Part shown: positions 7,180 through 15,683 of the stretch, piece after piece
Layout of the letters: the number at the start of each line of letters is the position of its first letter
How positions within the stretch are numbered: position 1 is the stretch's first letter
Source: Prevotella sp. P5-108
GTDB taxonomy: Bacteria; Bacteroidota; Bacteroidia; Bacteroidales; Bacteroidaceae
NCBI RefSeq assembly: GCF_002251385.1
Contig: NZ_NPJJ01000008.1
Location: 62,001 to 126,000 of the forward strand
Direction of reading: 5' to 3'
Length of the DNA: 64,000 nt
Notes under the pieces: model-generated
Databases searched by the model: none
Told to the model about the DNA's origin: nothing
Seen by the model: the letters and a program-made list of their open reading frames with translations, nothing else
Translations under genes and position numbers: made by a program

Positions 7180-7602
7180 GGACGATGAGGAGGAAAACTC
7201 GTTTTCTGACGGGCGTCACCGACAGGCACACCCAGGCGAAGCCGACAGCTGTCACCACGGCTTTTTGTATTTTGGTATCACCTTGTTTAGAATTAATGAT
7301 TGTAATATTTGCCGCTGTCCCGCTGATGTTCCTGCTGCGGTAACGCCTGCGGCTAAGCGCAACTCCTACAGAGTTGCTATCCTTCTTTGTACCAATACCC
7401 AGGGTAGAGGCGCTGCGCACCTCAACCCTGGGCTGAGAAATCGCAACTCCTACAGAGTTGCCGGAAGAAAGCCCCATCCTGGCCTTCCCCAAGGGGAAGG
7501 AACACAATGTCAATGAATTCGTATATGAATGGACATTTGTTCTCTCTTGATGATTATGCCTCGCCAATCTCCACACTTTATCTTTCCGCGACACATAGCG
7601 CC
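7180..7602 (-). repeat. Hairpin-rich repeat element, minus-oriented copy
   Basis: This is the reverse-complement counterpart of 6255-6690. On the plus strand it reads hairpin D GGAAAACTCGTTTTCT (7192-7207), hairpin C as GCAACTCCTACAGAGTTGC (7359-7377), hairpin B (7398-7432), hairpin A GCAACTCCTACAGAGTTGC (7443-7461), then the CCTTCCCC palindrome (about 7483-7500). Similarity continues to about 7600. Hairpin C differs from that of the plus copy at both partners of one stem pair (T-A here, G-T there), so pairing is kept. Confidence 0.85.
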
Positions 7603-7747
7603 ACGCCGATAACCCGAGGTTCAGAGTTGCCGGGGGTGCGTACCGTCTACGGCGCATATTGCTTATTGATTACGACGGGATGGGAATAGGCAAGAAGTCT
7701 TATCCCGGTTTTCCCAAGAAGGATGGGAAATTGTTTGCTTTTTGTTG

Positions 7748-7755
7748 TAACTTTG
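7748..7755 (+). promoter_or_regulatory. Promoter of the LOG-family gene
   Basis: TAACTTTG at 7748-7755, about 33 nt before the ATG at 7789. The -33 region is T-rich without a well-spaced TTTG. Confidence 0.6.
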
Positions 7756-7788
7756 TACCTATTAATATATACAACGACAAAAAGCATT

Positions 7789-8322
7789 ATGAAAATTGGA
7801 GTTTTCTGTTCGGCCAACAACAACATAGACCCCGACTTCTTCACGGCAACTGAGGAGATGGGGCGGTGGATGGCTGACAACGGGCATACGCTGGTATTCG
7901 GCGGCTGCAACATCGGCCTGATGCAGTGCATAGGCAAGGCGGTGAAGGACCATGGTGGCATGACGATAGGTGTGGTGCCCACGCTCGTGGAACGCGGTGG
8001 CAAGAAGTTTGCCGACCTGGATGTAGAGATTGCCTGTGACAATCTGAGCGACCGCAAGGACCTGCTGGTGGCCCAGAGCGACATCATCGTGGCTCTGCCT
8101 GGTGGCGTGGGAACCCTGGACGAGATATTCACCGTGGTGGCAGCCCACACGATAGGCTATCACAACAAGAGGGTGATAGTCTATGACCTGAAGGGGTTCT
8201 GGGGCAAACTCATCGAACTGCTCGACGATATGCAGGAGCGTGGCTTCGTGCGCGGGTCATGGCACGACTATATCGACGTGGCCCACTCGCTGGACGACAT
8301 CGCTAAGCTGTGTGTCGGCTGA
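7789..8322 (+). CDS. LOG-family nucleoside 5'-monophosphate phosphoribohydrolase
   Basis: This is a 177-aa cytosolic protein of the LOG / lysine-decarboxylase-like Rossmann family. Characterised members cleave cytokinin ribotides and other nucleotides to free base and ribose phosphate. Visible signatures are the N-terminal KIGVFCSANN, LVFGGCNIGLMQCIGKAV (phosphate-binding glycine loop), SDRKDLLVAQSD, and the diagnostic PGGVGTLDE near residue 105. The start at 7789 matches the family N-terminus; an upstream ATG at 7723 would add a hydrophobic stretch that overlaps the promoter. Its last 20 nt overlap the convergent symporter gene. The bacterial physiological substrate is unknown. Confidence 0.92.
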   Translation: MKIGVFCSANNNIDPDFFTATEEMGRWMADNGHTLVFGGCNIGLMQCIGKAVKDHGGMTIGVVPTLVERGGKKFADLDVEIACDNLSDRKDLLVAQSDIIVALPGGVGTLDEIFTVVAAHTIGYHNKRVIVYDLKGFWGKLIELLDDMQERGFVRGSWHDYIDVAHSLDDIAKLCVG

Positions 8323-9466
8323 AGAGACGGTTGACCACCACCGAGATGGCTCCGTCGCCGGTAACGTTGCAGGCGGTGCCGAATGAGTCCATCGCGATGT
8401 AGAGGGCGATGATGAGCGCCTGCTGCTCGTCGCTGAAGCCCAGGATAGTCGCCAGGGGCGCCAGGGCTGCCATGATGGCTCCGCCGGGCACTCCGGGCGC
8501 TGCCACCATCATGATGCCGAGCATGAGGATAAAATTGATGAAGGTGAGGGTGTCGTGGCCCATGCCCTCCATGAGGCAGATGGCGAGCGCACACGAGGTA
8601 ATCTTCATCATAGACCCCGACATGTGGATGGTGGCGCAGAGGGGCACGGTAAATCCGGCGATGCTCTCGCTCACGCCATTACGCATGGTCTGCTTGAGGG
8701 TCACGGGTATGGTGGCTGCCGACGACGAGGTGCCGAGGGCAGTGAAATAGGCAGGCAGCATGTTGTAGAGGAGTCTGAAGGGATTGCGGCGGGCAATGAT
8801 GCCGGCAGCGACAAACTCGTAGAGCAGGATGAAAAGGTGGAGGATGAAGATGACCACGATGATACGGGCAAAGACGGCAAGGATATGGTAAGCCTGGCCA
8901 GACCGCGTCATATTGAGGAAGATGCCGAAGATGTAGATGGGCAGCAGGGGGATGATGGCCTTGGAGATGGTGGTGGCGATGACTGCCTTGAAGTCGGCAA
9001 AGAGCCCCTTGAGCGTGGGCAGCTGGGCATAGGCGATGCACAAGCCCACGACGAAGGAGAAGAGCAGACCACTCATCACATCAATGAGCGGCGGCACGGA
9101 GATGGTGAAATAGGGCTCGATGGCGGTGGCCTTCTCGACCTGGGCAGAGGTGACACTGCCTATCATGTCGGGGAAGAGCCAGGAGCCGGTGCCAAAGGAG
9201 AGGAGCCCGGCAAAGACGGTATCGAGATAGGCTATGAGCACGGTGACGACCAGCAGCCGTCCGGCTCCGCGACCGATATCGCCGATGGCGGGGGTGACCA
9301 GTCCGACGATGATGAGGGGTATCATGAAACCCAGAAACTGGCCGAAGATGCTATTGAACGTGATGAACACACGGGTTAGGGGCAGAGGCAGCCAGTTGCC
9401 GACAACGATACCAAAGACGATGGCCACCAGGATGCGTGGCAGGAGTCCAAACTTAAATCTCTTCAT
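8303..9466 (-). CDS. Dicarboxylate/amino acid:cation symporter (DAACS family)
   Basis: This is a 387-aa inner-membrane protein that uses a sodium or proton gradient to import acidic amino acids, serine/threonine or C4-dicarboxylates. Hydrophobic helices run throughout. Family hallmarks are present: an ALGTSSSAATIPVTLKQ serine-rich re-entrant loop, GVSESIAGFTVPLCATIHMSGSMM, and the C-terminal GGAIMAALAPLATILGF...DSFGTACNVTGDGAISVVVNR with the conserved Asp/Asn-rich helix. Length fits the family. The stop codon lies inside the end of the LOG gene, a tail-to-tail overlap of 20 bp. Substrate specificity cannot be called. Confidence 0.93.
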   Translation of the reverse strand: MKRFKFGLLPRILVAIVFGIVVGNWLPLPLTRVFITFNSIFGQFLGFMIPLIIVGLVTPAIGDIGRGAGRLLVVTVLIAYLDTVFAGLLSFGTGSWLFPDMIGSVTSAQVEKATAIEPYFTISVPPLIDVMSGLLFSFVVGLCIAYAQLPTLKGLFADFKAVIATTISKAIIPLLPIYIFGIFLNMTRSGQAYHILAVFARIIVVIFILHLFILLYEFVAAGIIARRNPFRLLYNMLPAYFTALGTSSSAATIPVTLKQTMRNGVSESIAGFTVPLCATIHMSGSMMKITSCALAICLMEGMGHDTLTFINFILMLGIMMVAAPGVPGGAIMAALAPLATILGFSDEQQALIIALYIAMDSFGTACNVTGDGAISVVVNRLFSRHTA

Positions 9467-9491
9467 AGGTCAGACGGTTGAGGAAAAACAT

Positions 9492-10142
9492 TCAGAAAGG
9501 GAAAAACACAAAGGCGCAGGCGTCCCACACGGCGTGGGAGATGACAAGGGCGGTAAGCCACTGCGGGCGCAGACGGTAGAGAAGTCCCCAGAAGGCTCCT
9601 ACCATCAGCGCAGCCATGAGCAGCATGAAATTGAAAGACCACACATGTATCAACGTATAGAGGGCAAGCGTGACGACAAACCCCACATTGACATTCCAGC
9701 GCTGGGAGAGGCAGCGCTGCACATAGCCGCGCCAGAAAATCTCCTCGGCAGGGCCGATGACAAGCAGGAGCAGCACGCCGATGAGGGCAGAGGCTGTGCC
9801 GCTCTTCATGCCATAAATCATGTCGACTTGGGGGCGGGCAAAGCTGAACAGCAACTGCGACACCTTGTCGCCCACCCAGAACACGCACCACAGCACCAGG
9901 GCGATGACCAACCCCAGGGCCAGCTGGCTGGCGGTGGGGCGGATGTCGGCAAGCCACTGGCGACAGAAACAGGTGGAGAGGGTGACAAGGATGACAGCCG
10001 AAGCGGTCATGGCATACCAGAAGTTGACCATCGGAGCCGTCCAGGGCGAGAACATCACAAACCATAGCACAGCGGCCACAGCCACCGCTATCCAGACCCG
10101 AGAGTCGTTGATTTTTGCCGATTCCATCGTCATATTGTCCAT
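9492..10142 (-). CDS. CPBP-family intramembrane metalloprotease
   Basis: This is a 216-aa membrane protein with about seven hydrophobic helices. The CPBP (Rce1-like/Abi) motifs are visible: EEIFWR with Glu133, Glu134 and Arg138, then a helix ending in His (LYTLIH), and HAVWD near the C-terminus. These correspond to the family's EExxxR, FxxxH and HxxxN/D zinc-site motifs. The start chosen (10142) falls 4 nt after the menA stop; earlier in-frame codons run inside menA. It is the last gene of the pfkB-flavodiiron-menA operon. Substrates of bacterial CPBP proteins are mostly unknown. Confidence 0.85.
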   Translation of the reverse strand: MDNMTMESAKINDSRVWIAVAVAAVLWFVMFSPWTAPMVNFWYAMTASAVILVTLSTCFCRQWLADIRPTASQLALGLVIALVLWCVFWVGDKVSQLLFSFARPQVDMIYGMKSGTASALIGVLLLLVIGPAEEIFWRGYVQRCLSQRWNVNVGFVVTLALYTLIHVWSFNFMLLMAALMVGAFWGLLYRLRPQWLTALVISHAVWDACAFVFFPF

Positions 10143-10146
10143 GTTT

Positions 10147-11085
10147 TTATACAAAAGAGGCCAAAGCAAATCCAAGGGAGTAAGAGAGTCCGAAGACGAG
10201 CTGCAGCTGCGCCGACATCTGGTCGAGCGCACCGATGTCTTGCTTGTCCTCGGTCTCTGCGGTCATCATCGCCCTGATGTTGCGCACGGCAACGGGCAGC
10301 GTGAGCAGCACAAGGAGCAGACAGAGGATGGTGGCAGAGTAGCCGAAATAAAATGCCATGACAAAGAGTACCAACAGATAGGGCACGACAAGATAGGCCA
10401 CATAGAGGCGGCGCGACGCCTGCCACCCGAGGATGAGCGGAAGGGTAAGGAGTCCGGCCCGGCGGTCGTTGGCACGGTCTCGGGTATTGTTGGCATGGAG
10501 GATAGACACCGTGAGGAGTCCGTAGGGAAGACTGAGGAAAATCACGGGGAGATAGTAGACGCCTGTCATGACAAAGCAGGTACCCAGCGCGGGCAGGACG
10601 GCAAAGCAGAGCAGGATATCGACATCGCCGAGGGCATGGGCCTTGAGCCAGGGATAACCCAAGGGCAACGCCACCGCAAGGACGCCTATCCACAGCACCT
10701 CAATGTCTGAACGGAAGAGGATAAGCACGCCCACGGCAGCACCTATGGCAAGGAGCAGAAGGCCATAGACCAATATCTCGCGCGGACGGAACACGCCCGA
10801 CGATATCCAATGGACACCATTGGGGCAGCCGGGGAGGTCTACGCGACGCACATGGTCGTAATAGTCGCTCACGAGGTTGCCTCCGCCATGGAGCAGCATA
10901 ATCATCAGCAGGCTGAGGAAACCGTTGGCGTAGTCGGGAGCAGAGGTTGAAGGCCCCAAGTCAATGTCGTGATGAGAGGCAAAGCACACAAAAGCCAACG
11001 TCGCTATCACGGGAATGGCAGAGGTGGAAAAAGACCAGGGGCGGAGCGCTATAAACCAGTCTTTCAGCGTGCGGGGATTACTCAT
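10147..11085 (-). CDS. menA: 1,4-dihydroxy-2-naphthoate polyprenyltransferase (MenA), UbiA family
   Basis: This is a 312-aa membrane prenyltransferase that joins a polyprenyl chain to dihydroxynaphthoate to make demethylmenaquinone. Both Asp-rich Mg-diphosphate sites are seen: NLVSDYYDHVRRVD (about residues 70-83) and NNTRDRANDRRAG (about 195-207). The N-terminal WFIALRPWSFSTSAIPV is the usual MenA/UbiA opening. Eight to nine hydrophobic helices follow. The ATG at 11085 overlaps the last 8 nt of the upstream flavodiiron gene (ATGAGTAA), which indicates translational coupling. Other menaquinone genes are not in the window. Confidence 0.92.
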   Translation of the reverse strand: MSNPRTLKDWFIALRPWSFSTSAIPVIATLAFVCFASHHDIDLGPSTSAPDYANGFLSLLMIMLLHGGGNLVSDYYDHVRRVDLPGCPNGVHWISSGVFRPREILVYGLLLLAIGAAVGVLILFRSDIEVLWIGVLAVALPLGYPWLKAHALGDVDILLCFAVLPALGTCFVMTGVYYLPVIFLSLPYGLLTVSILHANNTRDRANDRRAGLLTLPLILGWQASRRLYVAYLVVPYLLVLFVMAFYFGYSATILCLLLVLLTLPVAVRNIRAMMTAETEDKQDIGALDQMSAQLQLVFGLSYSLGFALASFV

Positions 11086-12268
11086 CGGCAAGGAGTTTTT
11101 CGGCCATGGCTCTTCCCAGCGCCTCGCACTGAGCCTGAGTCTCGGCATTGAGAGACTGCTTCATCTCAACGGGAGTGCCGACGGCCTCGAAGTGAAGTCG
11201 GGTATCGTTCCACTCAGTAATCTTCTGCACGGCCTTACCTGCCCAGGCGTAGCTGCCAAACCACCCGAAGAGGCGGTCCTTGACGTCGCGGTTGGCAATC
11301 TCTGCCAGCAGCACATCCATCTCGTGGTAGAGTCCGGCGTTATAGGTGGGCGCACCGACGATGAGTCCGCGATACTTGAAGATATCCCGCAGGATGTAGC
11401 TGTGATGGGTCTTGGAGACATTGTAAAGCAGAATGTCCTTGAGGCCGGCTTTGGAGGCTGCCTCGGCTATGACCTCGGCCATGCGCTCGGTGTTGCCGTA
11501 CATGGTGCCATAACAGATGACCAGGCCAGGCACTGTGGCGTAGCGGCTCATGCTGTCGTACATGCCCACGACCTTGTCGATGTAGCTGTGCCAAACCGGG
11601 CCGTGAGTGGAACAAATGTAGGCGAGCGGCAGACCGGCGAGCTTCTTCAGGGCGTTCTGCACAGGGATGCCATACTTACCCACGATGTTGGAGTAGTAAC
11701 GGGTCATCTCGTCCCAGCACCAGTCGGTGTTGATGGCGTCATCGATGACACCTCCGTTGAGGGCTCCGAAGCAGCCAAAGGCATCTCCGCTGAAGAGGGT
11801 TTGGGTGGCAGACTCGTAGGTCATCATGGTCTCGGGCCAGTGAACCATGGGGGTGAGGTGGAAGGTAAGGTTGTGCTTGCCGAGAGCGATGGATTCGGCG
11901 TTTTTCACCTCTACACAGTTATCGGTGACACCATAGAAGCCCTCGAGCATACCGATGGCCTTCTTGTTGCCTATCACCTGCATATCGGGATAATACTGGC
12001 GCAGCAGGGCGATAGACCCGCTGTGGTCGGGTTCCATGTGGTTGATGACGAGATAATCGACGGGGCGACTGCCGATGACTTCGCGGATATTGCTGATATA
12101 TCGGGCAAAGAAATCGACCTCCACGGTATCGATGAGACACACTTTGTCGTCGTCGATGAGGTAAGAATTGTAAGAGACTCCATATGGGAGCGGCCACAGT
12201 CCTTCGAAGAGCGACTTGTTGCGGTCGTTAACTCCTACATAGTAAATGTTATTATTAATAATGTTCAT
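11078..12268 (-). CDS. Flavodiiron protein (A-type flavoprotein, FprA-like)
   Basis: This is a 396-aa cytosolic protein. The N-terminal metallo-beta-lactamase-like domain (about 1-250) carries the diiron ligands in HMEPDHSG, a His in PMVHWPETM, an Asp in FSGDAFG and a His in STHGPVWH. The C-terminal flavodoxin domain shows the FMN loop GTMYGNTERM and the segment GAPTYNAGLYHEM. The family reduces O2 to water or NO to N2O, protecting anaerobes from trace oxidants. The ATG at 12268 lies 1 nt after the PfkB stop codon, and menA overlaps the 3' end, so the genes are cotranscribed. No rubredoxin domain is fused. Confidence 0.95.
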   Translation of the reverse strand: MNIINNNIYYVGVNDRNKSLFEGLWPLPYGVSYNSYLIDDDKVCLIDTVEVDFFARYISNIREVIGSRPVDYLVINHMEPDHSGSIALLRQYYPDMQVIGNKKAIGMLEGFYGVTDNCVEVKNAESIALGKHNLTFHLTPMVHWPETMMTYESATQTLFSGDAFGCFGALNGGVIDDAINTDWCWDEMTRYYSNIVGKYGIPVQNALKKLAGLPLAYICSTHGPVWHSYIDKVVGMYDSMSRYATVPGLVICYGTMYGNTERMAEVIAEAASKAGLKDILLYNVSKTHHSYILRDIFKYRGLIVGAPTYNAGLYHEMDVLLAEIANRDVKDRLFGWFGSYAWAGKAVQKITEWNDTRLHFEAVGTPVEMKQSLNAETQAQCEALGRAMAEKLLADE

Positions 12269-12269
12269 A

Positions 12270-13211
12270 TTAAATATGATTTGGTAATTGCTTGTTGTTG
12301 CCGAAATCGACTGAGATATAGTTGTAGATACTCTTGCAACTCTCGGCGGCAAACGCCAGCGCGTCGGCGATGAGTCCGTCCCACTGCTGCTGCGTAAGCC
12401 CGCGGTCGAGATGGTCTCGGGTGATGCCCTGGCGCAGCAGACCGTAGATGAAACCGGCGTTGAAGTTGTCGCCGGCACCTATGGTACTCACTGTGTCGGT
12501 GGTGTCGACAGGGTATTCGCCCACCACGCCACCGTCGGCCAGCACCACGGCGGGCTGAGCGCCTCGGGTGCAGATGAAGCGCTTGCAGTAGAACGAGATT
12601 TCGGCTTTGTAGATGGCCTCAGGGTCCTGCTTGCGGTAGAGCACCTCGAAGTCGTCGATACTGCCACGCACAATGTCGGCATAGTCAAGGTTGTCGAGCA
12701 GATTGGGCGTGACCTTCATCACATCGGTGCGATGGGAAGGACGGAAGTTGATGTCGTAATAGATGATGGCACCGGCAGCGCGCGCCTGGTCAAGCAGGGC
12801 TACCACCTGCTGGCGCACGGCGGGGTCGAGGGCATAGTAGCTGCCTATGAGCACGATGTCGTCGGCGTGGAGGTCAGGGATATTGATGTCCTGGCGGTCT
12901 ACGTGACTGTCGCGATAAAACATGTACTGGGCATTGTTAGCCTCATCGAGAAAGGCAAGCGACACGGGCGACTGGCCATGGGCAAAGCGCTGCACATAGT
13001 CGGCGCAGACGCCATTGTCACTGAGAAAACTTACCACCTGGTCGCCGATACGGTCGCGGCCGGCATCGGTAAGCATCGTGGAAGCCACGCCACAACGGCC
13101 AAGGGAAATCATGGCATTGAAGACCGAACCTCCAGGCACAGCGCCCACAGGTTGGTTGTCCTTGAATATGATGTCGAGCACAGTCTCGCCTATTCCTATT
13201 ACTTTGCGCAT
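12270..13211 (-). CDS. PfkB-family carbohydrate kinase, probable fructokinase
   Basis: This is a 313-aa ribokinase-like enzyme that phosphorylates a sugar with ATP. The N-terminal GIGETVLDIIF and GGSVFNAMISLGRCG match the PfkB signature 1 region. Near the C-terminus DTVSTIGAGDNFNAGFIYGL is signature 2, with the catalytic Asp in GAGD and the anion hole of the family. YDINFRPSHR is also typical. Fructose is the likely substrate from similarity to bacterial fructokinases, but PfkB specificity is hard to assign. First gene of the minus-strand operon leading to the flavodiiron protein. Confidence 0.88.
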   Translation of the reverse strand: MRKVIGIGETVLDIIFKDNQPVGAVPGGSVFNAMISLGRCGVASTMLTDAGRDRIGDQVVSFLSDNGVCADYVQRFAHGQSPVSLAFLDEANNAQYMFYRDSHVDRQDINIPDLHADDIVLIGSYYALDPAVRQQVVALLDQARAAGAIIYYDINFRPSHRTDVMKVTPNLLDNLDYADIVRGSIDDFEVLYRKQDPEAIYKAEISFYCKRFICTRGAQPAVVLADGGVVGEYPVDTTDTVSTIGAGDNFNAGFIYGLLRQGITRDHLDRGLTQQQWDGLIADALAFAAESCKSIYNYISVDFGNNKQLPNHI

Positions 13212-13270
13212 ATCAGTTATTTTAGATGCAAATATCTATATTTTTACGCAATTATCAAAGCAAATTTCCG

Positions 13271-13278
13271 TAATTTTG
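13271..13278 (+). promoter_or_regulatory. Promoter of the M16 peptidase gene
   Basis: TAATTTTG at 13271-13278; the ATG at 13288 is only 9 nt further on, so the leader would be near zero. The -33 region is poorly conserved. Confidence 0.6.
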
Positions 13279-13287
13279 CACATAATT

Positions 13288-14529
13288 ATGGAATATAACT
13301 CATGCACTCTGTCGAATGGTCTGAGGGTGATACACCGCCCCTCGGCGTCAAGGGTAGTTTTCTGCGGATATGGCGTGGCTGCAGGCTCGCGCCACGAAGC
13401 CAAAGATGACGAAGGAATCGCCCATTTCTGCGAGCACGTCACCTTCAAGGGCACTGAGCGGCGCAAGGCGTGCCACATCATCAACGCTCTTGAGCGCGTG
13501 GGCGGCGACCTCAACGCATTTACCAATAAGGAAGACACTTTCTTCTATGCCGCCGTGATGAACGACCATCTTGCGCGGGCGGTGGACTTGCTCTCCGACA
13601 TGGTTTTCCATTCGGTCTATCCCCAGCACGAGATAGACAAGGAGGTGGAGATTATCTGTGACGAGATAGAGAGTTATCACGACAGTCCCGCCGAGCTCAT
13701 CTACGACGAGTTTGAGAACCTGGTCTTCGCCGGGCATCCCGTGGGCCACAACATCCTGGGCAATGCCGACAGGGTGAGGCGCTTCACCACCGCCGATGCG
13801 CTCCGCTTCACGCGCGAGCATTACCGTGCCGACCGCGCCATCTTCTTCGCTTACGGCGACATCGACTTCGGCCGACTCACCCGTATGCTGTGTAAGGCTA
13901 TGGACTGCACGGTGGCTGCCGAGGGTGCCCAGCGCAAGCCATTTTCGCCCATTCCATCGCCATTCATGCAGCCGCTTACGGGTCAGACCATCGTGAGCGA
14001 GCGTCATACCCACCAGGCCCACGTGATGATGGGCAACCGCACCTTCGACATCCACGACCCGAGACGCATAGCGCTCTTTGTGCTCAACAACATCCTGGGT
14101 GGACCGGGCATGAACGCCCGCCTGAACATGGCATTGCGCGAGCGCAACGGACTGGTCTACACCGTGGAGAGTTCGATGGTCTGCTATGGCGACACAGGCA
14201 TGTGGGCCACCTATTTCGGCTGCGACCCTCACGAAGTGAAGCGCTGTATGCGCCTGGTGAGGAGCGAGCTCAACCGCGTGTGCGACCACAGCCTCACCGA
14301 GACCCAGCTCGCCAACGCCAAGCGCCAGTTGAAGGGGCAGATAGGTATTGCCTGCGACAACAGGGAGAACTTTGCCCTCGATTTTGCCAAGAGCTTCCTC
14401 CATTATGGTTGGGAGAAGGACACCGAGCGGCTGTTTGCCCAAATCGACAGCGTTACCGCCGCCGACATACAGCAGGTGGCGCAGACGGTCTTTGACCCTA
14501 CGCAGCTCACCACGCTTATATATAAATAA
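13288..14529 (+). CDS. M16-family zinc peptidase (processing-peptidase-like)
   Basis: This is a 413-aa protein with the inverted zinc motif HFCEH at residues 46-50 and the distal Glu in the VEIICDEIESYHDSPAELIYDE region. Two M16 halves are seen (about 1-200 and 210-413), the second with the RNGLVYTVESS substrate-binding segment. The length suits the single-chain M16B bacterial enzymes. No signal peptide is visible, so a cytosolic location is likely. The ATG at 13288 is chosen because the frame before it crosses the promoter. It ends 4 bp from the stop codon of the convergent WbqC-like gene, with no room for a terminator between them. Confidence 0.92.
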   Translation: MEYNSCTLSNGLRVIHRPSASRVVFCGYGVAAGSRHEAKDDEGIAHFCEHVTFKGTERRKACHIINALERVGGDLNAFTNKEDTFFYAAVMNDHLARAVDLLSDMVFHSVYPQHEIDKEVEIICDEIESYHDSPAELIYDEFENLVFAGHPVGHNILGNADRVRRFTTADALRFTREHYRADRAIFFAYGDIDFGRLTRMLCKAMDCTVAAEGAQRKPFSPIPSPFMQPLTGQTIVSERHTHQAHVMMGNRTFDIHDPRRIALFVLNNILGGPGMNARLNMALRERNGLVYTVESSMVCYGDTGMWATYFGCDPHEVKRCMRLVRSELNRVCDHSLTETQLANAKRQLKGQIGIACDNRENFALDFAKSFLHYGWEKDTERLFAQIDSVTAADIQQVAQTVFDPTQLTTLIYK

Positions 14530-14533
14530 GGTA

Positions 14534-15172
14534 TCAGAGATAGAGTATCGACTCGTTGCCCTGGTTGAAGAGGAGGTCGAGGATGCTCAGATTAGGAATG
14601 AATCCATGCCGCTGGGCATAGACCTGATAATAACGCTGAGGACAGAAAGCCGCATCAGGCAGCGGCTTCTTCGGACGTATAGACTCACGATAATCACCGA
14701 TAGCATCGGCATTATCGTGAGTTTCTGTTTTGATATAACTCTCGGTGGCACCCACATCCACACGCAGGTCGAGCAGCTCTATCATCTTGTACATGATGGC
14801 CTCGTTGAAGTCATACAGAAACTCCCACTTCTGCTCGAAGAAGGGACGGATGTCATCCTGATAATACTCAAAGAAGGCACTCTCGCCGTAGGCCGAAGCG
14901 AGGGCGTTCCAGTGCACATGCCGCCAGTTGGCGTGGTCAGAGATACGGATATCGGTGATAAGCATCGAGTCGTCGTGGGTCACGGGGATAGAGAGCGTCT
15001 GCGCGCCATTGGCCGTGGCGATGACCATGCGGTTGCGGTAGGTCTGCTTGATGAAACTCTCATGCCGCTCTATCAGACAGGGCTTATGCCGGTGGAGTTT
15101 CTGATACCATTGTATCGGACCGAAATAAGTGGTGGAAAGAAGGGCTGGTGTCAGCGTATCGGGAGAAACCAT
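14534..15172 (-). CDS. WbqC-family protein
   Basis: This is a 212-aa protein matching the WbqC-like family (STTYFGPIQWYQKLHRH opening, IATANGAQTLSIPV, HWNALASAYGESAFFEYY). WbqC-like proteins occur in O-antigen loci and widely in Bacteroidetes. Their biochemical role is uncertain, although proposals link them to sugar-nucleotide or lipid-linked modification. The ATG at 15172 lies within the end of the S26-like gene (22-nt overlap), so translation is coupled. Last gene of the dapB-lepB-S26-wbqC operon. Confidence 0.85.
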   Translation of the reverse strand: MVSPDTLTPALLSTTYFGPIQWYQKLHRHKPCLIERHESFIKQTYRNRMVIATANGAQTLSIPVTHDDSMLITDIRISDHANWRHVHWNALASAYGESAFFEYYQDDIRPFFEQKWEFLYDFNEAIMYKMIELLDLRVDVGATESYIKTETHDNADAIGDYRESIRPKKPLPDAAFCPQRYYQVYAQRHGFIPNLSILDLLFNQGNESILYL

Positions 15173-15675
15173 CGAGAGTTGTCGAAATAATAATTGTTGA
15201 AATTGTAGATGACCGAGGTGGCTCTGCCGATGATGTCGCTCTCGGCGACGAGCATATCGCCGCCATGCTGGTTGGGGTTGACGATGCACGACGACATGCA
15301 GCCACAGGTACACACCTGGCATCCACGCGGGATGACATACATCTGGCCGTCAATCTTGACCGTATCGCCGGGCACAGCCACTACTCTACCCATCATTACA
15401 GCCCTCTTTGCAGCAGAAGAGACAGGCGCATCGAAAGCGATGAAATCGCCCTTTTCTACCGTTTTACGGGCTATACGGCAGTAGCTTATCCAGTCGTTGC
15501 CACCCACACGCAGTCCATAGCTCCAGCGATTTACCAGCACCCTGTCGCCCTGCTTCACGGCAGGGGCGAGCGTGTTGTCGGGGATGGTGTAGATGGTACA
15601 TACAGACACACGAAACAGGAAGAGCAGCACTGCTGCCGCTGCCACAATCAATAGGGTTTTGACAGTGCCGCTCAT
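15151..15675 (-). CDS. S26 signal-peptidase-like paralog with altered active site
   Basis: This is a 174-aa protein with one N-terminal membrane helix and S26 boxes: YTIPDNTLAPAV, GDRVLVNRWSYG, and AKRAVMMGRVVAVPGDTV with the candidate general-base Lys. In active leader peptidases the first box reads SSSLE/SMEP with a catalytic Ser. Here the aligned residue is Thr (DNTL). A Cys-rich insert follows (GCQVCTCGCMSSC). It may be inactive, use Thr, or act as a partner of LepB. It starts 8 nt after the lepB stop codon and overlaps wbqC. Confidence 0.82.
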   Translation of the reverse strand: MSGTVKTLLIVAAAAVLLFLFRVSVCTIYTIPDNTLAPAVKQGDRVLVNRWSYGLRVGGNDWISYCRIARKTVEKGDFIAFDAPVSSAAKRAVMMGRVVAVPGDTVKIDGQMYVIPRGCQVCTCGCMSSCIVNPNQHGGDMLVAESDIIGRATSVIYNFNNYYFDNSRWFLPIR

Positions 15676-15683
15676 AGTCCTAC

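Noticed and set aside
6782-7657. 291-codon minus frame through the inverted repeat
   Set aside because: It crosses the repeat copy and the palindrome array; the similar plus-strand frame in the other copy is broken, and residue use is not protein-like.
8303-8322. Frameshift or misassembly at the LOG/symporter junction
   Set aside because: Both C-termini read normally through the 20-bp tail-to-tail overlap, so a simple convergent overlap is sufficient.
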